From Simmondsia chinensis (lineage: Eukaryota; Streptophyta; Magnoliopsida; Caryophyllales; Simmondsiaceae), in contig JAGTTD010000025.1 in assembly GCA_018398585.1 (NCBI GenBank), positions 17,427,578 through 17,491,577 on the forward strand: a DNA stretch of 64,000 bases, given 5' to 3'. Shown piece by piece: positions 21,812 to 33,597 of this stretch (position 1 is the first letter of the stretch; each line of letters begins with the position of its first letter). Both the position numbers and the translations under genes were made by a program. A model generated the notes under the pieces. That model saw only the letters and a program-made list of their open reading frames with translations. It was not told the DNA's origin and searched no databases.

Positions 21812-23390
21812 TAGGCGTTGGAATCCATGGGCTCCCCCACCCCAAAGTTTGGCGCTTTGTGGGGAGACTCGGGGAGGAAGTCTTCCTTCCTCTTTCCTTC
21901 TCTGATTGATATTACATTCATTACACTTGTACTAAACATAACTCTTTTGCCCATTTGTTGATTACTTTTTATTTTCAAATATATAAACACCAAAAATCTA
22001 GGAGTGACAAATATATCGTGTCGTGTAGTATTTGTATTCTTGTAAAGTTAACGACATAATTTTGAACAATTTGGTTGTAAAATACAAATGACCTAATATA
22101 AACCCGTTCACTAAGTTAATTTAAGCTCACCAGTCTCCCAAATATTAAAAGTTTTTTTTGCCAACGTGATGCATATTGTACACTAAAGACTAAATTGACA
22201 CAATTAAAAAAAAAGAATTAAATTAACACAAAATATAAAGTACGGGAACTTTACGCATAAATAACCCAATATAAAAATATAAACCAATTAGATGGTGAAA
22301 TAGTGATTTTAGTTAGGTTTGGTTTGAGAGTTGGAATGATTAACTATGGCACTCAATGAGTTAAGTAGTTTATGTAATAATTTCAAGTTAACAAATCTCA
22401 AACTCAAATAATAAGTAACAATAACTTCAAGAATTAAGACTACAAGCTCTAAACTCAGACCCGTGTTCCATTAGAGCATGACGTAATGAATTAGTCTAAG
22501 TGAATACACCAATTAGCATTGAATACCTAATACTAACTAAAAGCAAAATATGAAGTCAAACAATTGAAGGAGCGTAACTAATACTTTACTAATCTCCTAC
22601 TCCATTATTGCAATTGCAATTGCATTTGCATGTTCCTCTCCTGTGATCCGCTTTTGGTGGTCCTATCTTACCTTCCCATCTGCTTCTGCTTACACTATTT
22701 TTTTTCCTTTTGAACTTTCCACATCTAAAAAATTATTAATTGATTATCTTTTTATTTTCTTGAGTGTTATGGTTGAGCAATCAATATCAATATACTTACT
22801 TAATACGACAATGATGAAAATTATGTACAATTATTATTCTAATGGTGTCCTAACTAAATTATTGGTAGAAATTAAAGTTACTCTTCAACTTTTAATTTAA
22901 TAGAAAATATTTTTAAACTATTGATGAAAAATTAATATGATTCCTTAACTTTTACTTTTATCAAAAATATCTTCAAATTATAAACTAAAATCAATGTGAT
23001 ACACGATTTTTTTTTTTTTTTTTTTTTTGAGAAATACATTGTTTCTATAAACTTCTGACTTTGTTAAACATATCCCAAACTACTAAAAGGGATTTTAATT
23101 AACCAATTTAAACATGTAACATGTTTATCCAATATTATGATAGGAAATTACTAAATTATAAAATTTAAAATCAAATTATCTAGTTACCATAAATTAATCT
23201 TTTTTTATCCTATATAATAAATAATCGACTTGCACATATTTTTAATGGACATGAATAATTTGCTTAAAAAAACAAAACACCTTTATCCTTTTCAATTTGT
23301 TATAAATAGATTTGTCATTTTCAATACTTTGATGATAAACCTTCTTGATAAGTATTTAAGAAACATGTTTACTTTCTATATGCAAACAGC
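21812..23390. other. AT-rich intergenic DNA
   Basis: No gene is supported. The short open frame at 22643-22900 is AT-rich with no recognisable motif. A run of about 20 T lies near 23009-23029. TAGGAGTGACAAATATATCG at about 22001 followed by TGTCGTGT resembles the end of a hAT-type repeat, but no second end was found. Confidence 0.5.
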
Positions 23391-24115
23391 CAACGTTCAC
23401 TGATCCACCCCTCATCTCGCTGACATCGCCCCCCCACCTCATGGCCCCAACGTCGGCAACCTTGCCGACTCACCATACCGGGACAACTCCACCGCCGCCG
23501 ACGCCATCTAGAAGGCGAAGACCCACCCCGGGCCCGCGTCGCACCACACCACACCCGCCCACACACCACTGGCAACCGAACCCCACCACCACCACCTACA
23601 CCACCTCTGACATCGAAACCCACCACCGCCTCGCCTCACCCAAACACCCACCACCTCGGCCCTCCGACCTTGCACCACACAACTGCCGCGCCTCACCCAC
23701 CCCAATCCAGACCTCGCCTCACCCTAACACCCACCACCTTGCCTCACCGACCTCATACCCCAGCCCCAGCTCGGCTCGCACACCGCAACCCAGACCTCGC
23801 ATCACCCAAATAACCCACCTCCGCGCCTCACCGACCTCGTACCCCACCACCACCTCGCCTCACCTACCCATCACCCCTATTAGACACCCGCACCGACACT
23901 AGCACCACCGCCGCCGCTACCCACACCCCACCCCACCCCACCCCAACCTAGCCCACCACACCCCACAACGCCCATCACCACCATCACACACATGGACAAC
24001 ACATCACACCACACCTCACCCACCCCACCTCCACCACCAGCCCCTCATCACCACCATCACCACCGCCAACAATCCGAAGCCAGCAGCCCGCAGCCGACAA
24101 GCAAGAGCGGGCCCA
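23391..24115. repeat. C-rich, G-poor low-complexity block
   Basis: Degenerate CACCTCGCCTCACCC-like and CCACCACC repeats make the plus strand strongly C/A-rich. CCCACACCCCACCCCACCCC at about 23930-23943 gives the minus strand a G4-type run. Open frames on both strands are Pro/Thr/His or Trp/Gly-rich translations of the repeats and are not called as genes. Confidence 0.6.
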
Positions 24116-24164
24116 GGTAAGTATTAGCCGGGTCAGAGTACCAGCAACGCACTAGCCCAGATCC

Positions 24165-24330
24165 TGGGCTCATTGTTGCGGACCAGCTTTTCAGGCTGGG
24201 GATCCTCGGAAACAGCCTCTCTTCAGGGTAGGCCTCTGAAGGGGGAAGGCTGCGTATATCTACCCCCCCAGACCCTGCTTATGCGGGAGCCCTTGGAGGC
24301 ACTGGGTTTGTTGTTGTTGTATATATACAA
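24165..24330 (+). mobile_element. SINE body, third locus
   Basis: GGAAACAGCCTCTCTTCAGG starts at about 24208. GGGGGAAGGCTGCGTATATC, CCCCAGACCCTGC and GAGGCACTGGGTTTGTTGTTG follow, the Au-like 3' body and tail. The sequence upstream (24130-24206) does not match 5S clearly and was not assigned; the head may be tRNA-derived or degraded. Flanking duplications were not found. Confidence 0.75.
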
Positions 24331-25654
24331 TAAAAATAATCAAGCTTTGAAATTATTAGTTATAATTCATTGTGTTGGGTATGCAAATTGAAATTCTAAA
24401 TTAAGTACACTTAACATCTTTCTAATAATTTGTAATGCTTTTGCTAACATTAAAAGTCGGAGAGTCGAATTGATTTTGATTAATAGTTTGAGATTATTCT
24501 TGAAAAAAAATTAAATTTAAGGGGATTCCGTTGATTTTATTTAATAATTCAAAGATGTCTTTAATAAAACTTGAAGTTTAGAGACCTTTTTTTTTTTTTT
24601 TGATAATTGACCCATCGTTGGGTTTTCATTGAACAGAAATGAAAGATACAATTTTCAAACTGACATTGTGAGATTCCAGGCATACATCCCGCACATGAAA
24701 ACACCAAACACACGAAACACTTATATTATTTTGAATCAATAGTTCAGAATGTATTTGATGAAATTAAAAATTTAAAAGACTGATATTTTTTTTTTTAAAC
24801 AGATTAAAAATTTAAAAGATTGATTTGGACTTGTAATTTTTGGGTGACTAGATGTATTCGTGTTCATGCTATACGAGGGGGTCTTAAGAATAGGGTCATT
24901 CTGAATCCGACCCATTTAATGAACGGCTTAGGAACTCTCAACCCTTACCCAACCCAATTATTAAACAGATAACCCGCGGGTTACCCATATAATTATATTG
25001 GTATTTTTTTTCATTAAATGCTAGTTTTTCAACTTACAAACATGTTAATAATACACTTCATGGTTGATAATACTAATAAATACTTGTTATATTTATAACT
25101 ATTAAAATAAACCATTAAATTAATATTACTAAATATAGTTCAATTATCTTAACTCAAAATATATATATATATATATATAATAACAATAATATATTACTTA
25201 AATACCTAACATAACTATATAAACGGGTCAATCGTGTTGAAAACGAGTTACACTGGTCAAATTCAAATTTAACCTAATTACCTAAATGGGTTAAATGGGT
25301 CAACCCAAATTCAACTCACCATCAAAAGTCCTGACTCAAACCCATTATCTTCGTGTCATACCTGTATTATATTATCGTGTCGTGTCAAATTTTGCCGGTC
25401 CTAGTCACAACCATTAGTAATCTTATCCTTAAAACTCCTGAACGAGTGGCAGGTAAGCATGGGCTCGTCCACAAGTATGTTTAATTTTAAGATGTAATAG
25501 TTTTGGGGATTTGGGATGCTCATAGGTATTTGGATTGATATGTGATGAAAATCATCCATAAAATTTGGTAGACATGCATAGCCACTGTTTTTGGACCCTC
25601 ATGGTCTACTTTGGAATCCTAATGCCAGGCATCAAGCTGTCACTTTAATACATT
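24331..25654. other. Intergenic DNA with microsatellite
   Basis: No gene is supported. It holds a run of 16 or more T near 24586-24601, a second near 24788, and an (AT)n tract at about 25160-25180. Confidence 0.5.
24845..25405 (-). repeat. Possible hAT-like non-autonomous repeat
   Basis: On the minus strand the segment starts CTAGGACCGGCAAAATTTG followed by ACACGACACG, which resembles hAT-type termini, and ends near GAACACGAATACATCTAG. The interior is rich in GGGTTGACCC-type words. No 8-bp duplication was found, so the call is weak. Confidence 0.3.
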
Positions 25655-26505
25655 TAAATCTTGTTGTGACCCATTAATTATTGTTTCTTCTATGGTAAGT
25701 AAATTCAATCACCTCATCGTCCACAAGTATAAGTTAAGATAGTAAATACTATGTAGATGGACATGAATACTCTCGAGGTTTTAGGGGCCAAAACAAATTC
25801 AATAAGTGGGCCCTTTTTTGCCAACAAATGTGTCCATCCTAGCCTATGTATGAATGAAATAATTCTATTTTTAGTGTAATAGTAGCTAATATATATGTGT
25901 ATCACTTATATTATATAATTGAAGAAACAACAACTTGTCGTACACAAATACATGTGTTAATAATGCATCACCGACGGACAAGTTGTTGTTTCTCCAATTA
26001 TAAATAGTAAGTTACATTACTTGATTGTACTCCTTAGGTTTGGTTTATTAACGTTTTAGCCCACAGATTTTGTAAAATAACTTTTTAGGTCAAAAAAAGA
26101 TACATGTATTTAATAAAATAGTACAAATAACAGTATCAAAGACTATAAAATTTGTTGCAGTTTGTTGATAACTGCACCATTCTCTTGTATTTCCCTCATC
26201 CTGCACTTGACCTGCCATTTTGTGATATTGCTAATTAATGAAGAAGATTTGAAAGAAGAGCCTATTTACGTCCTTATACACCGCTATTTGGATTACTTTA
26301 TTAAATATATGTAACTTTCTAGAATAAAAAAATGATTGTACAAACTTTGTAGACTAAAAAGTTAATATAAAAAATCAAGGGTAATAATGCATAATTTACT
26401 CCAAATTAATGGACAAATTAAGTAAACTTTGTAGTCTAGCGTTTTATGTGAGGATATATTATGTATTTACCTTCTTACTGTTAAAAGTCAACCCAACCCT
26501 AGGAG
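25655..26505. repeat. Duplicated host segment B (uninterrupted)
   Basis: It is the direct paralogue of 7951-7985 plus 19207-20073. At 25695-25699 it reads GTAAG continuing into TAAATTCAATC, the empty site of copia 1. It keeps the inverted repeat (arms about 25914-25938 and 25979-26000). The two copies lie on either side of the Pi21-like gene in the same orientation. Confidence 0.87.
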
Positions 26506-26718
26506 CAACTCGTGTCATTTACACTCCTAGGCTTGCCTGCATAAAAGCCTTTGTATTTTTCACTTTCTACTCATTCAGTAGAAAAGCTCATTTATTCACT
26601 GTTACATAGTCATTGCCATCGCAAAATTTCTAGCTAATGTGAGATTACACTTAATAAAACATGTTTTATCTGAACTAAAACATTCACAATTATCCAATAT
26701 AGAGACCAATTATACAAT

Positions 26719-26845
26719 ATTAGAGTGCATTCTAGAACTTTCCTGGCCTACGGTTTTCTATTATTACTCCTGTACCTTTTAACTAATATAAAGTCCAAAG
26801 GCATTGTAGTTTTTGTATTAGTAGTTTTTGGCCTACGTAAAGGCC
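26719..26845 (+). repeat. Copia 2 5' LTR, truncated
   Basis: It matches the first ~125 bp of the 3' LTR from ATTAGAGTGCATTCTAGAAC to TTGGCCTACGTAAAGG, then passes straight into gag sequence. Confidence 0.8.
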
Positions 26846-27513
26846 TGTCATGGTGCAACGGGTGCAGTGGTCCACCATACAGTCCAGCAGCCCCACCGTG
26901 GGTCCCCCCACCCCAGCTCTCCTTCCTCAATTCAACCTCCATTTAGTCCTCCCCCTAACTCTACTGCAGGTGCGCTCGGGCCCAGTCCTCAATTCTTCAA
27001 GATCTGCTCCCAAACTGGACACACGATCGTTGCTTGCCCACACCACTTTGATGGCACCTCCTTTCCAAATCCCTCCCATTTCTTTGTTGCCATGACTATT
27101 GGAGAACTGCATGACTGCAATTGGTACCCTAATTTTGGTGCTACAAACCATATGACACCAAATCTAAGTGTTTTAACTAACCTTCTTCCTCACTTTGGTT
27201 ACAAAGGTGTTCTTGTAGGTGACACATGCAGGTTCTACAACTATGCCATGACAATTGTTTTACGGTTGAATTTGACTCAAATTCTTTTTGTGTTAAAAAC
27301 AAGGCTATGGGGACACCGCTTCTATGGGTGCCTAGTGATGGGTGTCTCTATAGCTTCTCATTACACGACGTTGGCCTAATAGCACAAGTAAGGCATGGCA
27401 AATTGTGGCATCAAAGACTAGGTCATCTAGATAGTATTGTTCTTGATACGTTACGTAAGAAACAAATTTTCCGACGTTGGCCTCATAAACTTGTCCCTTG
27501 CTCCACCTCTTGC
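26846..27513 (+). pseudogene. Copia 2 gag end, protease and pre-integrase remnant
   Basis: A Pro/Ser-rich gag end is followed by a damaged zinc knuckle (FKICSQTGHTIVACPHH, the first Cys replaced by Phe), a protease site WYPNFGATNHMT (catalytic Asp replaced by Asn) and LWHQRLGHLDSIVLDTLRKK of the pre-integrase domain. A frame change lies near 27230. The next residues (HKLVPCSTSCIF) belong to the integrase C-terminal end, so the integrase core was deleted before the array inserted at 27519. Confidence 0.85.
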
Positions 27514-27518
27514 ATTTT

Positions 27519-27928
27519 TGTTATGAATCAAGGATAAGTGTTTAGTTCTAATAAAGCCATGATTGTAATAAATCAATTTCGTATCATAGTAAGGAGAATT
27601 AGTCACATTTTAGCTTATGTAGTTTAAGGGAAGTTAGTTAATCAAGTGTAATGCATTTGAATGTTTTGTTTGGCCGAGAAGATCGGTTAGTTGTTGTTTC
27701 GAGTTGTTTAGCCATCAACTGTCCTAAGCTAGTATAAGTAAGAGTAGTTTCCCTTGTAAATAGATATAGGGAATGATAATGAAAGTCTATTCTCCCTCTT
27801 TGATTTAGATTCTCTCTATATATTCTTCTACTTCTCATCCCTTTCACTTCTCTTCTCTTCTCATTTTAACTCTGTTTTATCCAATCTATCCCTAGTTTAT
27901 GAACTTAGTTTGATCAAGATTCATAACA
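27519..27928 (+). repeat. Array LTR 1
   Basis: It is 410 bp, TGTTATGAATC to GATTCATAACA, preceded by target duplication ATTTT. The short minus-strand open frame inside recurs in LTRs 2 and 3 and is not a gene. Confidence 0.92.
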
Positions 27929-28647
27929 ATTGGTATTAGAGTCTTGATTTGACCCCAAATCAATCTCTTAATCAAGAATATTCAAAATCCAATTGTTGTT
28001 GCTGTGCAAGAGACTTTAGATGCTTTGCATTTGATTTAGTTGAATCTATTTTGACTAAATTGAGTTTGTATTGTGCCAAACTTTGGTGTTAGTTGCAAAC
28101 AATCAACAAAAACAAGTTCTGGTGCTGAATTTAGCTCAATTTTAACTAATTAAAGCTCAATTGTTGCTACCCCGGATCAACTCGATCAAGTTCAGTTCAG
28201 ATCGTGCAGATCAGGTACTATTCGATTGGTTTTCTGTTCGAAATTAGTAGATCTGAGAAGATTTTAGCAGTTGTTGCATCCTTTGTTGTTGAGTGATTGA
28301 AGTTGAGTAAGAAACAACTTCGAAGTTAGTTGAGAATGAGTGATCTAGAACTCGATCTTTGAGTGTTCAATCAATTGTTAAAGAAAGCAGAGTTGACAGC
28401 AAGTTGCCGCTGATGAGGTGAAGATTTACTTGTGTATAATCAATCAAACAAACTGAGCAACATCAGCCTAGTATCAATTAAGTTCCTCCTTGAAATATGT
28501 TAGATAGTAATTAAAGAATTCAGATTACAAATTTGTTGCCGCTATCTAAACTAAACTCATCTAAGCTAGCCAGCAAGTGAGAGTGTTCTGTTAGTATATT
28601 CCTTGAAGCAAGATCTAGCCAGAAGAAGAAAGAAGGCTGCAGCAATG

Positions 28648-29804
28648 ATAGGAGGTGTAACAACTCAATCTCAGGCTGCATCCTATGCAGAAGTAGCTGC
28701 TGGAATGACACCTAGAGATGTTTGAAACATAGCTTATGTTGGTATTGCAGGAGGTAGTTCAGATCCACCCGCTGGATGGCAACAACAAATGCAATAGATG
28801 TTGTTGGCATTGGAGCAAAGATCTATTTTGAGGCAAGAGCAATTTGAACAAAGGTTTAACATGAGGCAAGAGCAATTTCAAAGCAAAATTGAGCAATGAT
28901 TGACTCAGTTACAAAAGCAAATTTATATGTCTGGTGCTGGAGCTTTGCCTTCGGTATCATAAAAAAAAGTGCTTGTTGTTCACAATAATGCTTGTATTTT
29001 GAGCACACCTTTTGTACCTCCACAAGTTAGGACTCAAGAGAAAGTTGCACCAAGACACGTTGGAGGGCAAGACAGGACAGTGGCAGCAGAGAGGTATTCA
29101 GGACCTCGAAAACCAATATGGAGTTAGAAGCTTTCAATGGTACTCAAGCTCAATCTTGGTCTCGAAGATCTGAGAGATTTTTTAGGTTCTATGCTACTCC
29201 AGAAGCAAAAAAGGTTTAGCTAGCTGCGACCAAGAAGAGTGGTTTCATGGTTTAATCCTTAGCAATCCACCCATTTCATGCCAAAAATTTGTGGATGAAC
29301 TATGTGAAAGATATGGAGATGAAGACCCAGGGGGCGTAGTGGATAATTTCAACAAGTTAGCTCAAACAAGTAGTGTCAAGGGGTACATGACCAAGTTTGA
29401 AAATTTGAAAGCCAGGATGATGTCCATTCATCTAGGGGCAAGTGAGACCTTTTATGTTTCGAGCTTCATTGGTGGCCTCAACCCTAAAATCAAGAACCTC
29501 GTCAAGGCACTTAACCCTCCAACATTGTCTAGAGCTTGTTCAAACGCACGATTGTATAAATCGGCGATGATGCGTCATTTTGAAGAAGGTCAAGGGGGAA
29601 AAGCATTGAGCTTGGAAGAGAACAAAAACTCAAAAGCTTTGCTACAAGTGCAATCAACGATACTATTTTGGTCACAAGTGTGATCCTCAACACCTCATGC
29701 TCTTAACTGGAAATGCGATTGATGTAGAGAAAAAGAAGGGTTGTGAGCATTGTGTGGCAGAGCTGGATGGAATTCACGAATTGGACACGATTGGTAGTGG
29801 ATAA
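28648..29804 (+). pseudogene. Array gag, copy 1
   Basis: It starts ATGATAGGAGGTGTAACAAC (a MIGGVTTQSQ-type start) and has stops near 28721, 28796 and 28898, plus a small deletion near 29210. It then stays open from 29291 to 29683 (FVDELCERYGDEDPGG; YVSSFIGGLNPKIK) and passes a shifted zinc knuckle. It is a retrotransposon gag of the gypsy type. No protease or RT follows before the next LTR. Confidence 0.85.
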
Positions 29805-30014
29805 ACTTGCTCTATGAGACGCAAGGGAGCTTCCGTGCTGCTCTCTTAACATTTCAGCAGCCCGCGCTCCTAACAGCCTATAGGGGTACTTTTCCAGTGC
29901 AATGTTCTTAGAGGAATTTAGTGCAGCAAGATCTAATTAGCATCAATAACAAGTCCTTCAAGTCTATGCTACCTCAATAAGATTCTAGAGGACAAGAATC
30001 TCTTAAGGGGGGAG

Positions 30015-30421
30015 TATTATTATATTCAAGGATATGTGTTTTGTTCTAATAAAGCTATGATTGTAATAGATCAATTTTGCATCTTAGTAAGGAGAATTAG
30101 TCACATTTTAGCTTATGTAGTTTAAGGGAAGTTAGTTAATCAAGTGTAATGCGTTTGAATGTTTTGTTTGGGTGAGAAGGTTGGTTAGTTGCTGTTTTGA
30201 GTTGTTTAGCCGTCAATTGTACTAACCTAGTATAAGTAAGAGTAGTTTCCCTTGTAAACAGATATAGGGAATGATAATGGAAGTCTATTCTCCCTCTTTG
30301 ACTTAGATTCTCTCTATATATTCTTCTACTTCTCATCTCTTTCATTTCTCTTCTCATCTTAACTCTCTTTTATCCAATCTATCCCTACCTTATGAACCTA
30401 GTTTGATCTAGATTCATCACA
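30015..30421 (+). repeat. Array LTR 2
   Basis: It is 407 bp and begins TATTATTATATTCAAGGATA directly after AAGGGGGGAG. It ends GATTCATCACA and is followed by ATTGGTATCAGGG. Confidence 0.9.
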
Positions 30422-31118
30422 ATTGGTATCAGGGCCTTGATTAGATCCCAAATCAATCTCTTAATCAAGAATATTCAAAATCTAATTGTTGTTGCTGTGC
30501 AAGGGACACATTTGATTTAGTTGAATCTATTTCAACTAAATTGAGTTTGTATTGTGTCAAACTTTGGTGCTAGTTGCAAACAATCAACAAAAACAAGTTC
30601 TGGTGCAAAATTTAGCTCAATTTTAACTGATCAAAGCTCAATTGTTGCTACCCGGATCAACTTGATCAAGTTCAGTTCAGATCGTGCAGATCAGGTACGA
30701 TTTGATTGGTTTTCTGTTTGGAATTAGTAGAACTGAGAAGATTTTAGCAGTTGTTGCATCCTTTGTTGTTGAGTGATTGAAGTTGAGTAAGAAACAACTT
30801 CGAAGTTAGTTGAGAATGAGTGATCTGGAACTCGATCTTTGAGTGTTCAATCAATTGTTAAAGAAAGTAGAGCTGACAGCCAGTTTCTACAGATCGGGTG
30901 AAGATTTGCTTGTGTACAATCGATCAAACAAACTAAGCAACATCAGCCTAGTATAAATGAAGTTCCTCCTTGAAATTTTTTAGACAGTAATTCAAGAATT
31001 CAGATTACAAATTGGTTGCTACTAACTAAACTAAAGTCATCTATGTTAGCTAGCAAGCGATAGTGTTCTGTTAGTTTATTCTTTAATGCAAGATCTGGCA
31101 AGAAGAAGAGAGAAGGCT

Positions 31119-32286
31119 GCAGCAATGATAGGAGGTGTAACCACTCGATCTCAGGTTGCATCCTATGCAGAAGTAGTTGCTGGAATGACACCTAGAGATG
31201 TTTGAAACATAGCTTATGTTAGTGGTGCAGGAGGTAATTCAGATCCACCAGCCAGATGGCAACAACAAACGCAATAGATGTTGTTGGCATTAGAGCAAAG
31301 ATCTATTTGAGGCAAGAGCAATTTGAACAAAGGTTTAACATGAGGTAAGAGCAATTTGAAAGCAAAATTGAGCAATGATTGACTCAGTTACAAGAGAAAA
31401 TTAATAGGCCTGGTGCTGGAGCTTTGCCTTCGGTATCATAACCAAAAGTGCTTGTTGTTCTCAACAATGCTTGTATTTTGAGCGCAACTTGTGTACCTCC
31501 ACAAGTTAGGACTCAAGAGCAAGTTGCACCAAGACAAGTTGGAGAGCAAAACAGGACAGTGGCTGCAGAGAGGTATTCAGGACCTCGAAAACCAAATATG
31601 GAGTTAGAAGCTTTCAATGGTACTCAACCTCAATCTTGGTCCCGAAGATGTGAGAGATTTTTTAGGTTCTATGCTACTCCAGAAACAAAAAAGGTTGAGC
31701 TAGCTACGACCAAGGAGAGTGGTTTCATGGTTTAATCCTTAGCAATCCAACCATTTCTTGCCAAAAATTTGTGGATGACTTATGTGAAAGATATGGAGAT
31801 GATGACCCAGGGGAAGTAGTGGATAATTTCAACAAGTTAGCTCAAGCAAGTAGTGTCAAGGGGTACATGACCAAGTTTGAAAAATTGAAAGCCAGGCTGA
31901 TGTCCATTCATCCAGGGGCAAGTGAGACCTTTTATGTTTCGAGCTTCATTGGTGGCCTTAACCCTAAAATCAAAAACCTCGTCAAGGCACTTAACCCTCC
32001 AACATTGTCTAGAGCTTATTCAAACGCATGATTGTATAAGTCCACGATGATGCCTCATTTTGAAGAAGGTCAAGGGGGAAAAGCATTGAGCTTGGAAGAG
32101 AAAAAAAAAACTCAAAAGCTTTGCTACAAGCGCAATCAACGATACTATTTTGGTCACAAGTGTGATCCTCAACACCTCATGCTCTTAACTGGAAATGCGA
32201 TAGATGTAGAGAAAAAGAAGGGTTGTGAGCATTGTGTGGCAGAGCTGGATGGAATTCAAGAATTGGACACGATTGGTTGTGGATAA
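31119..32286 (+). pseudogene. Array gag, copy 2
   Basis: This is the same gag as copy 1. It has stops near 31201, 31276 and 31375, opens from 31448, loses part of the segment near 31720, and stops again near 32029. The rest includes FEEGQGGKALSLEEKKK and a zinc-knuckle region (YYFGHKCDPQHLML) displaced by an A-run at 32100. There is no pol. Confidence 0.85.
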
Positions 32287-32495
32287 ACTTGCTCTATGAG
32301 GCCCAAGGGAGCTTCCGTGCTACTCTCTTCACATTTCAGCAGCCCGCGCTCCTAACGGCCTTTTTGGGTACTTTTCCAGTGCAATGTTGTTGAAGGAATT
32401 TAGTGCAGCAAGATCGAATTAGCATCAATAACAAGTCCTTCAAGTCTATGCTACCTCAATAAGATTCTTGAGGACAAGAATCTCTTAAGGGGGAG

Positions 32496-32902
32496 TATCA
32501 TTATATTCAAAGATATGTATTTAGTTCTAATAAAGCTATGATCGGAATAGATCAATTTCGTATCTTAGCAAAGAGAATTAGTCACATTTTCGCTTATGTA
32601 GTTTAAGGGAAGTTAGTTAATCAAGTGTAATGTGTTTGAATGTTTTGTTTGGGCGAGAAGGTTGGTTAGTTGCTGTTTTGAGTTGTTTAGCCGTCAATTG
32701 TACTAAGCTAGTATAAGTAAGAGTAGTTTCCCTTGTAAATAGGTATAGGGAATGATAATGGAAGTCTATTCTCCCTCTTTGACTTAGATTCTCTCTATAT
32801 ATTCTTCTACTTCTCATCTCTTTCATTTCTCTTCTCATCTTAACTCTCTTTTATCCAATCTATCCCTAGCTTATGAACCTAGTTTGATCTAGATTCATAA
32901 CA
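32496..32902 (+). repeat. Array LTR 3
   Basis: It is 407 bp, begins TATCATTATATTCAAAGATA after AAGGGGGAG, ends GATTCATAACA, and is followed by ATTGGTATCAGGG. Confidence 0.9.
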
Positions 32903-33597
32903 ATTGGTATCAGGGCCTTGATTAGATCCCAAATCAATCTCTTAATCAAGAATATTCAAAAGGGACTTTAGATGCTTTGCATTTGATTTAGTTGAATCTA
33001 TTTCAACTAAATTGAGTTTGTATTGTGTCAAACTTTGGTGCTAGTTGCAAACAATCAACAAAAAACTAGTTCTGGTGCAAAATTTAGCTCAATTTTAACT
33101 AATCAAAGCTAAATTGTTGCTACCCCGGATCAACTTGATCAAGTTCAGTTCAGATCGTGTAGATCAGGTACGATTCGATTGGTTTTCTGTTCGAAATTAA
33201 TGGAACTGAGAAGATTTTGGCAGTTGTTGCATCCATTGCTGTTGAGTGATTGAAGTTGAGTAAGAAACAACTTTGAAGTTGGTTGAAAATGAGTGATCTG
33301 GAGCTCGATCTTTGAGTGTTCATTCAATTGTTAAAGAAAGTAGAGTAAACAGCAAGTTGCCACTGATCGGGTGAAGATTTGCTTGTGTACAATCGATCAA
33401 ACAAACTAAGCAACATCAGCCTAATATCAATTAAGTTCCTCCTTGAAATCTTTTAGACAACAATTCAAGAATTCAGATTACAAATTTGTTGCTGCTATCT
33501 AAACTAAACTCATCTAAGTTAGCCAGCAAGCAATAGTGTTCTATTAGTTTATTCTTTGAAGCAAGATCTGGCCAAAAGAAGAAAGAAGGCTGCAACA

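Noticed and set aside
22643..22900. Small membrane protein
   Set aside because: AT-rich chance frame with no upstream or family support.
23441..23902. Proline/threonine-rich protein
   Set aside because: It is a translation of a C-rich repeat; open frames exist on both strands and no domain is visible.
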